The notes below the pieces were generated by a model, which did no database searches, was not told where the DNA came from, and saw only the letters and a list, made by a program, of their open reading frames with translations. Below, piece by piece: positions 15,105 to 20,266 of a stretch of 20,266 nt of DNA. The position numbers and the translations under genes are program-made. Source of the stretch: CAIZGX01 sp044354975 (lineage in GTDB: Bacteria; Bacteroidota; Bacteroidia; Flavobacteriales_D; Sanyastnellaceae); NCBI GenBank assembly GCA_044354975.1, contig JBIKZA010000048.1, positions 1 to 20,266 of the forward strand, in the 5' to 3' direction. Each line of letters begins with the position of its first letter. Position 1 is the first letter of the stretch.

Positions 15105-16112
15105 TTAAAATCCGTTTACACCATTAACTGTCGTGTATTTCAACACATAGTTCTTATCTGGGTAAATGCGTTTGAATGCACTTTGAACCATGAGCGTTGT
15201 CTCGTGAAAACCACACAAGATCAATTTCAATTTACCTGGATAAGAATTGATATCACCTATTGCGTATAGTCCTGGGACATTCGTTTGGTAATCGAGCGTA
15301 TTTACTTCAATGCTGTTCTTATCAATGTTCAACCCCCACTCAGACAACGGGCCGAGCTTCGGACTCAATCCGAATAAGGGTAACCAATGATCTGTCGCTA
15401 GGACTGTTTTTGTTTCGTCGTTGTGTTGAAGGGTAATGTTACGAAGAACATCGTCTCCGGCTACTTCAATAACCTCTGCATCTGTGTGCAAATTAATTTT
15501 TCCTGAAGCCGCCATGTCAAGCACTTTTTGCACTGAGTCTGGATGACCGCGAAAACTTTTACTTCTATGCACAAGTGTAACTTCTTTCGCCACGTCGTTC
15601 GCTAGAAATACTGCCCAATCTAAGGCAGAGTCTCCTCCTCCACTTATAATCACAGACTTTCCTCTGTAGAAATCGGGGTCACGAACAATGTATTCAATTC
15701 CCTTGTCTTCAAAATCGGATATGTTTGAAATAGGCGGTTTACGGGGTTCGAAGCATCCCAATCCACCGGCAATTGCTACAATTGGAGCTTTGTGTTTTGT
15801 TCCGCGCGAAGTCGTCACAATGAACATTCCGTCTTCCGTTTTCTCGAAAGACTCAGCGCGCTCTCCCAGGGTAAATCCAGGCTTGAACGGCTCCGCTTGT
15901 TTCATTAAATTATCGATCAGCTCACCAGCCAAAATTTCAGGGAACCCAGGAATATCATAAATGGGTTTCTTCGGATAAATTTCAGTCAATTGTCCGCCTG
16001 CCTGAGGCAAAGCATCTATCAAGTGACAACGTAATTTCAGAAGTCCAGCTTCAAAAACGGTAAACAAACCACATGGGCCCGCACCAATAATAAGGATATC
16101 AGTTTCAATCAT
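15105..16112 (-). CDS. Ferredoxin-NADP+ reductase, thioredoxin reductase-like type (type 2)
   Basis: From the ATG at 16112 the product is 335 residues, the typical length. The FAD motif 'DILIIGAGPCGL' is at 5-16, the 'GGQLTEIYPKKPIYDIPGFP' block at 39-58, the NADPH motif 'IISGGGDSALDWA' at 155-167 with 'VHRSKSFRGH' at 181-190, and the C-terminal FAD contact 'GLYAIGDINSYPGKLKLI' at 281-298. The CxxC redox pair of true thioredoxin reductases is missing between the FAD and NADPH parts, which, with the 'PGKLKLI' ending, places it among YumC-type ferredoxin reductases. It exchanges electrons between NADPH and ferredoxin in the cytoplasm. An upstream ATG at 16145 would add eleven residues without homology. 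The 2Fe-2S ferredoxin gene follows after 2 bases, its obvious partner. Confidence 0.93.
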   Translation of the reverse strand: MIETDILIIGAGPCGLFTVFEAGLLKLRCHLIDALPQAGGQLTEIYPKKPIYDIPGFPEILAGELIDNLMKQAEPFKPGFTLGERAESFEKTEDGMFIVTTSRGTKHKAPIVAIAGGLGCFEPRKPPISNISDFEDKGIEYIVRDPDFYRGKSVIISGGGDSALDWAVFLANDVAKEVTLVHRSKSFRGHPDSVQKVLDMAASGKINLHTDAEVIEVAGDDVLRNITLQHNDETKTVLATDHWLPLFGLSPKLGPLSEWGLNIDKNSIEVNTLDYQTNVPGLYAIGDINSYPGKLKLILCGFHETTLMVQSAFKRIYPDKNYVLKYTTVNGVNGF

Positions 16113-16127
16113 AAGTGTGAAGTCGAG

Positions 16128-16135
16128 CAAAATTA
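16128..16135 (-). promoter_or_regulatory. Candidate -7 box (TAATTTTG) for the ferredoxin reductase/ferredoxin operon
   Basis: On the minus strand TAATTTTG matches TAnnTTTG exactly. A TTG lies 23 bases upstream, within the broad -33 spacing seen in this phylum. The leader to the ATG at 16112 would be only about ten bases. The rest of this 144-base divergent region is AT-rich, and I found no equally good box for the plus-strand hydrolase gene. Confidence 0.35.
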
Positions 16136-16256
16136 ATCCTTTCAACAGATATACCGCTCAATCTTATAAAAATCATTAACATTTAAAGGGGAATAATGTT
16201 TTTTTGCACTTTCAAAAAGAATAAATCTTAAATTGTGCTACCTAAAACCTTGTCAA

Positions 16257-17489
16257 ATGAAAAAACTCTTATTCTTTTTTACGGTTGTTATTAGCTTAAA
16301 TACCATGGCTCAGTGCGATGGGAATAGGTATTTGAATTACATCTTCAACGACGTTCAAGTTGCTTCCAACGTCGAATACGGACAGAACATTAAATACGAC
16401 GGAACTCCACAAACACTCTTGTGCGACGTTTATCAACCTGTGGGAGATAACGTATCCAACCGAGCAGCAGTAATTGTTGCTCACGGCGGATTCTTTCTTT
16501 CGGGATCGAAGACGGGACCCGATGTTGTTCCGATATGCGAGCGACTTGCGAAAATGGGATACGTTGCTATATCTATGGAGTATAGACTTGGTGTTACGGT
16601 TACGGCAAATTTATCGGGACCTATGACAGAAGCGGTAATGCGAGGTGTTCAGGACGGAAAGGCAGCAGTGCGTTTTCTTCGTAAGACTGTTGCTGTTGAT
16701 GGGAATCCGTATAACATAGACCCGAACGAAATCTATATTGCCGGATCGAGTGCAGGTGGATACATTGCTTTGCACATGGCTTATTTAGATGAAATGGCTG
16801 AATTGCCTGCATATGTCAACACAAGCAATCCAGGATTATCTGGTGAGCTAGAGGGTGACAGCGGAAATCCGGGATATCCTTCAGATGTAAAAGCGATTGT
16901 GAATATTTGCGGAGCCATTGGCGATACCGCATGGATTCACGCTGGCGACGAACCTGCTTTGTTGTTTCATGGTACGAATGATCAGACGGTTCCTTATGCT
17001 TCGGCTATGCAGTACGCTTTTGGATTTGCGCCTGTTGTAGAAGTCGATGGAAGTTTCAGCATAAACGAAAAAATGAATCAAGTTGGATTGGAACATTGCT
17101 TCGAGATTTACGAAGGACTGGATCACGTTCCTCACATGACGAACGCTGCAATTTTAGATACCACCATGAGTATTATGTCGAATTTTCTAACGCATCATAT
17201 TTGTTCTATTCCACTTGATTGCACCTACCGCACAATAACTGTTGGAACGGAAGAGTTAAGTGCTCAAGAAGAAGACCTTTTGGTTTATCCCAATCCGGCT
17301 TCATCGAATGTATTTATCTCAAGCAACGATTTGAAGCAAATTGAAGTCTACAACATGACTGGAGCAATGGTAAAAACTGAATTCAATGTAAATCGAATGG
17401 AAGTCTCAAATCTTCCGAATGGATTGCATGTTTTCAGACTAACTACTTCGAAAGGAAAAACGAATAAAACAGTATTAATTCAACATTAG
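16257..17489 (+). CDS. Secreted alpha/beta hydrolase (esterase/lipase-like) with T9SS type A C-terminal sorting domain
   Basis: From the ATG at 16257 the product is 410 residues. Signal peptide: 1-19 (MKKLLFFFTVVISLNTMAQ). The hydrolase domain (about 45-315) has the oxyanion-hole motif 'VIVAHGGFF' at 72-80, the nucleophile elbow 'GSSAGG' at 163-168 with Ser165, a probable acid Asp242 in 'HGTNDQTVPY', and His290 or His293 in 'GLDHVPH' as the base, so the triad is complete. This is the carboxylesterase/feruloyl-esterase-like arrangement; the natural ester is unknown. Residues 343-410 are a sorting domain: 'VYPNPASSNVFIS' at 343-355, 'IEVYNMTGAMVK' at 362-373, 'VSNLPNGLHVFRLTTSKGK' at 383-401 and a final 'VLIQH'. 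The enzyme is therefore expected outside the cell. An upstream ATG at 16233 adds eight residues before the signal peptide. A small lipoprotein gene starts one base after the stop. Confidence 0.9.
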   Translation: MKKLLFFFTVVISLNTMAQCDGNRYLNYIFNDVQVASNVEYGQNIKYDGTPQTLLCDVYQPVGDNVSNRAAVIVAHGGFFLSGSKTGPDVVPICERLAKMGYVAISMEYRLGVTVTANLSGPMTEAVMRGVQDGKAAVRFLRKTVAVDGNPYNIDPNEIYIAGSSAGGYIALHMAYLDEMAELPAYVNTSNPGLSGELEGDSGNPGYPSDVKAIVNICGAIGDTAWIHAGDEPALLFHGTNDQTVPYASAMQYAFGFAPVVEVDGSFSINEKMNQVGLEHCFEIYEGLDHVPHMTNAAILDTTMSIMSNFLTHHICSIPLDCTYRTITVGTEELSAQEEDLLVYPNPASSNVFISSNDLKQIEVYNMTGAMVKTEFNVNRMEVSNLPNGLHVFRLTTSKGKTNKTVLIQH

Positions 17490-17490
17490 A

Positions 17491-17709
17491 ATGAAACGCT
17501 TTTTCAGACTCTCTTATTTACTGCTTGCCTTATTCGGAATGGCAACAATAGTGACTACACAAACATCTTGTTCGAGTTCACAGAAGGGGTATAATTATTC
17601 TTCGCATAGTAAGAGGAATCATTCGGCACAAAGAGCAGGAAGTAAAAGAATGAAAAAAGCTGGAAATGACCAATTGAATTTTAAATGTCCGAATTTCAAG
17701 AAGAAATAA
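17491..17709 (+). CDS. Small basic putative lipoprotein
   Basis: The product is 72 residues. The N-terminal 'KRFFRLSYLLLALFGMATIVTT' is a signal sequence, and 'QTSCSSSQ' at 24-31 gives a lipobox-like site with Cys27 as the likely lipidated residue (Thr-Ser before Cys is loose but common in this phylum). The mature part is 46 residues, strongly basic with Ser, His, Lys and Arg, one further Cys (Cys66) and a Lys-rich end. I recognise no family. It begins one base after the hydrolase stop and is followed within about 20 bases by a strong terminator, so it is the second and last gene of that operon. Its small size lowers confidence, but spacing, signal and terminator support it. Confidence 0.65.
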   Translation: MKRFFRLSYLLLALFGMATIVTTQTSCSSSQKGYNYSSHSKRNHSAQRAGSKRMKKAGNDQLNFKCPNFKKK

Positions 17710-17729
17710 AGAACGTATTAATTTTATTG

Positions 17730-17758
17730 AGGGAGTCCGACTGGACTCCTTTTTTTTT
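17730..17758 (+). terminator. Intrinsic terminator after the hydrolase/lipoprotein operon
   Basis: GGAGTCC (17732-17738) and GGACTCC (17743-17749) pair perfectly around a GACT loop, extended by a G-U and an A-T pair, and are followed by a run of nine T. Confidence 0.93.
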
Positions 17759-17772
17759 ATAAAAACAAACTG

Positions 17773-17801
17773 TTTAGCAAGAAAGAATTACCTTTGCTAA
17801 A
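17773..17801. promoter_or_regulatory. Inverted repeat overlapping a -7 box (TACCTTTG) before the giant adhesin gene
   Basis: TTTAGCAA (17773-17780) and TTGCTAAA (17794-17801) are perfect 8-bp inverted arms 13 bases apart. The right arm overlaps TACCTTTG (17789-17796), an exact match to the plus-strand TAnnTTTG -7 consensus, 14 bases upstream of the ATG at 17811. The layout fits an operator placed over a promoter. No T-run follows, so it is not a terminator. No convincing -33 element is seen. Confidence 0.4.
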
Positions 17802-17810
17802 ATAATTGCC

Positions 17811-20266
17811 ATGCAAAGTTTGTTGAAAGTTTCATCCAAGAATAACTACATCAACGCATCTTTAAAAAGTGCGGTGCTATTGGCATTCTTTTGTGTTTTT
17901 GGGGTGGATACTTTTGGGCAGTGTAATAATTTGAACGTTTCAGTAGGTTCAGACATTGAGGCATGCAATGGCGCCAATATAACTTTGACTGCGACTTATA
18001 CCGGCGGACCTAGTTCTGGCACACCAATTTATCAATGGTCTTTCAACAATAATGGCGGAGCAGGGGGTGCGGTAGATATCCCTGGCGCGATATCCAACAC
18101 TTACCTCGTAACAAATTTCGACAATTCTGAGGACGGAACATACACCTGCACTGTTACCTTTCCCAATGAGATCAACTGTTATGCTAGTAATAGCCTTAAT
18201 TTAGATTTTCCTAATAATAACAATTTCAGTTTAAATGCAGGAAATGACATCATCATTTGTCAAGGAGCTTTAACCAATATTAACTCATCAGTTTCTGATG
18301 TTCCGGCAGGGGGTACAGTTACTTATTCTTGGACAAGTAATCCTGCAGGACTTTCATCAACAAATGCTTCACCGAGTTTGAGCGGCCTTTCCGCTGGCAC
18401 ATATACCATTACAGGGACAATTACAGCCAATGGCTGTAGCGATAACGATCAGGTCAATGTTACTGTAACCAATTTAAATCTAAACGCAGGTAACGATCAG
18501 ACCATTTGTCAAGGTAGTGCCTTCAATATTTCTTCAACAATTTCAAACCAGCCTTCTTCACCCGCTGTCACATACTCCTGGACTGCTGTAAATACAACTA
18601 CTGGAAGTTCTGTTACATTGACACAAACAGGAACTCCAAGTAATCCAACATTTAATAATCTTCCTGCAGGTACATACACATTCACGGGAACAGCCACAGT
18701 TAGCGGTTGCACAGACACTGACCAGATTCAAGTTATTGTAAATCCCAACCCAACTACTCCTACGTTTACAATTCCTGCAAATGGTTGTCCCGGAGTTTCA
18801 ATTCCTATCTCTGGATTTACTCCTTTAGCAAATACAACTTATTCTTGGTATCCAAACGTTGGCGCTTTCATAAATGGAAGTACCTCAAATCCCTCTGTTA
18901 CTTTTAATAATGGCGGGAACTATAATGTTTACGTCACGGCTACGAATTCGAATGGTTGTTCGTCGAATTCTGCGATACAAAACGTTGCTATTACAAATTT
19001 ACAAGTCCTAAACCCTTTTGTAGAATTTGGGACCGCCGCTTTAAGTGCAAATAACTACAACAACATAACAACCTACACCATTTGTTCAGGAGTATCAGGT
19101 AGTAGCGCCGCATATATTTACAACACTTTTCCTAACGGAAGTTCCGCAACTTATTCGTATTCTATAGGCACTCAACCGTCATTACCCATTTTACTTGGTA
19201 TCGCTGAAGAAATAGGCCTTAACATTGGAAACAATTATTTTACAATAACCGGAGCCTTGAATGGTTGTGTGGTAAGTGAAACATTTAACATTTATGCTGG
19301 ATCTAATCCTTATGTAGCCGGAGGAGTCTCAAACTCAGTTGGTCTATGCACAGGCCAAACCGTAAACTTTGCCATTTCTCCTGTTAATCCAACAACGAAT
19401 TCTCCAAACGCTGCTGGAACAACATACTCTATTGGCGTTAGCGATGTTTCTTCATCTCTTCCGGGTGCAGTGAATAGCGTGCCATACGCAACCTACACAG
19501 ATCTAACTGGAAATCAAAACGTTTCGTACACATTCAATTCTTCATCTTGTGGTCAAAATCCACCTGGATACCCCGCAAACACCTTTTATGCTGTAATTCA
19601 AGCATCCAACGCCTGCGGAACAACAACTAGTACTGTTTCACCAATAGTAGTTTCAGCTTTACCGACTTCCAACTTCAATGTTTCTGCAACAACGATCTGT
19701 GTAAATTCATCTGTAACAATAACTAACGCAGGAACTTCAGGTAACGCTATTACAGGACCCAACAATAACGCTCCTTTTTCCTGCTTAAATACAGGTGGCT
19801 TTTATTACACAATTTCACCAGCCACGGGATGGACCGTTTCAGGAGGAAGTATTGGAGCTTCTGGTATTCCTGTGAATAATTGGAACGGCATTACAGCCGC
19901 ATCCAACCCCGCAACTGTATCATTCAACACTCCAGGAACATACATCATCACCCAAAAATATCAAAACGGTTGTGGGACATCAACAACACAAAAAACCATT
20001 TGCGTTGTTGCGCCTCCTACCTGCGCCTTCACTGTAAATCCTACTAGTTCTTGCACCCCGCTTATAACCGCCGTTACAAATAACACTACAGGTCCGTCTT
20101 GCGGAAATACTCCTCTCGCTTTAACTTATCAATGGACCGTGGCTAATCCTGCCAATGGCACTTCTTCCATTAACACGACAGCTTCTTCTGTTAACCCTAC
20201 TATTACGCTTAACAACAATACTGTAGCACCAAATCTTGCCGTCCTGACCTTCCCAATTACCGTGCT
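17811..20266 (+). CDS. Giant secreted Ig/PKD-like repeat protein, probable surface adhesin (3' end missing)
   Basis: The frame is open from the ATG at 17811 to the window edge, giving at least 818 residues with no stop; the C-terminus is not seen. A signal peptide with a long n-region spans about residues 1-36 (core AVLLAFFCVFGVDTFG). The mature chain is rich in Thr, Ser, Asn, Gly and Pro with regularly spaced Cys. Residues 40-125 look like an Ig-type module ('YQWSFNNNGG', 'DGTYTCTVTF'). Two tandem homologous modules follow: 'NAGNDIIICQG' at 142 and 'NAGNDQTICQG' at 225, each with 'TYSWT', 'AGTYT.TGT' and 'GC.D.DQ', an 83-residue period. Further PKD-like units carry 'TYSWYPN', 'NNGGNYNVYVTATNSNGC' and 'TYQWTV'. 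Such proteins normally end in a T9SS sorting domain and act in adhesion or gliding; that end is outside the window, so this part is inference. Confidence 0.88.
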   Translation, partial: MQSLLKVSSKNNYINASLKSAVLLAFFCVFGVDTFGQCNNLNVSVGSDIEACNGANITLTATYTGGPSSGTPIYQWSFNNNGGAGGAVDIPGAISNTYLVTNFDNSEDGTYTCTVTFPNEINCYASNSLNLDFPNNNNFSLNAGNDIIICQGALTNINSSVSDVPAGGTVTYSWTSNPAGLSSTNASPSLSGLSAGTYTITGTITANGCSDNDQVNVTVTNLNLNAGNDQTICQGSAFNISSTISNQPSSPAVTYSWTAVNTTTGSSVTLTQTGTPSNPTFNNLPAGTYTFTGTATVSGCTDTDQIQVIVNPNPTTPTFTIPANGCPGVSIPISGFTPLANTTYSWYPNVGAFINGSTSNPSVTFNNGGNYNVYVTATNSNGCSSNSAIQNVAITNLQVLNPFVEFGTAALSANNYNNITTYTICSGVSGSSAAYIYNTFPNGSSATYSYSIGTQPSLPILLGIAEEIGLNIGNNYFTITGALNGCVVSETFNIYAGSNPYVAGGVSNSVGLCTGQTVNFAISPVNPTTNSPNAAGTTYSIGVSDVSSSLPGAVNSVPYATYTDLTGNQNVSYTFNSSSCGQNPPGYPANTFYAVIQASNACGTTTSTVSPIVVSALPTSNFNVSATTICVNSSVTITNAGTSGNAITGPNNNAPFSCLNTGGFYYTISPATGWTVSGGSIGASGIPVNNWNGITAASNPATVSFNTPGTYIITQKYQNGCGTSTTQKTICVVAPPTCAFTVNPTSSCTPLITAVTNNTTGPSCGNTPLALTYQWTVANPANGTSSINTTASSVNPTITLNNNTVAPNLAVLTFPITV

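Noticed and set aside
18509..18718. Minus-strand Val-rich open frame within the adhesin gene
   Set aside because: It is the complement of Thr/Ser/Asn-rich repeat codons; the plus-strand frame is continuous for more than 2.4 kb with recognisable modules.
1..20266. CRISPR arrays, tRNA or rRNA genes, insertion sequences, integrases, phage genes or toxin-antitoxin pairs
   Set aside because: Reading the gaps and gene products by eye gave no spaced direct repeats, cloverleaf sequence, transposase motifs or related genes; the window looks like ordinary chromosome.

Overview
The window looks like chromosomal DNA from a member of the Bacteroidota, most likely a Flavobacteriales-type marine or freshwater lineage; this is inferred from gene content, not from a marker gene. 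Signs are a PorP/SprF-family outer-membrane protein, type IX secretion (T9SS) C-terminal sorting domains of both the gliding-associated (CHU_C) and type A kinds, SprB-like repeats, a fused alpha/beta E1 2-oxo-acid dehydrogenase, almost no Shine-Dalgarno sequences, and TAnnTTTG-type -7 promoter boxes. No tRNA, rRNA, CRISPR array, insertion sequence or phage gene was seen, and every intergenic gap is under 150 bases.

Left part (1-5535, all minus strand): a fused E1 dehydrogenase gene is followed, with gaps of 26, -8 and 17 bases, by a secreted SprB-repeat protein ending in a CHU_C sorting domain, a PorP/SprF-type outer-membrane protein, and the start of a PQQ-dependent sugar dehydrogenase-like secreted protein that runs off the left edge. 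The SprB-repeat/PorP pair is a classic T9SS pairing of a secreted protein with its membrane partner.

Middle (5536-11536): a divergent promoter region separates E1 from a small basic AT-hook-like DNA-binding protein. A COG2509-type FAD dehydrogenase follows and converges, with overlapping 3' ends, on a DAO-type FAD oxidoreductase. Divergent from the latter is a tight three-gene cassette of unrecognised secreted proteins. The first two of these share a domain and are probably old duplicates; the cassette ends in a clear intrinsic terminator.

Right part (11622-20266): a 912-residue secreted protein with a carboxypeptidase-regulatory-like domain, five TPR-like repeats and a long charged helical region is coupled by TGATG to aroQ (type II 3-dehydroquinate dehydratase). 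Convergent to aroQ lies a two-gene redox module: a thioredoxin-reductase-like ferredoxin-NADP reductase and an adrenodoxin-type 2Fe-2S ferredoxin. Divergent from that is a T9SS-exported alpha/beta hydrolase with a tiny basic lipoprotein, closed by a second strong terminator. The window ends inside a very large Ig/PKD-like secreted adhesin whose 3' part is missing.

The main theme is envelope and secretion biology (at least nine exported products) interleaved with core metabolism (E1, aroQ, ferredoxin and its reductase). The least explained pieces are the three-gene secreted cassette at 8872-11536 and the rod-like 912-residue protein.
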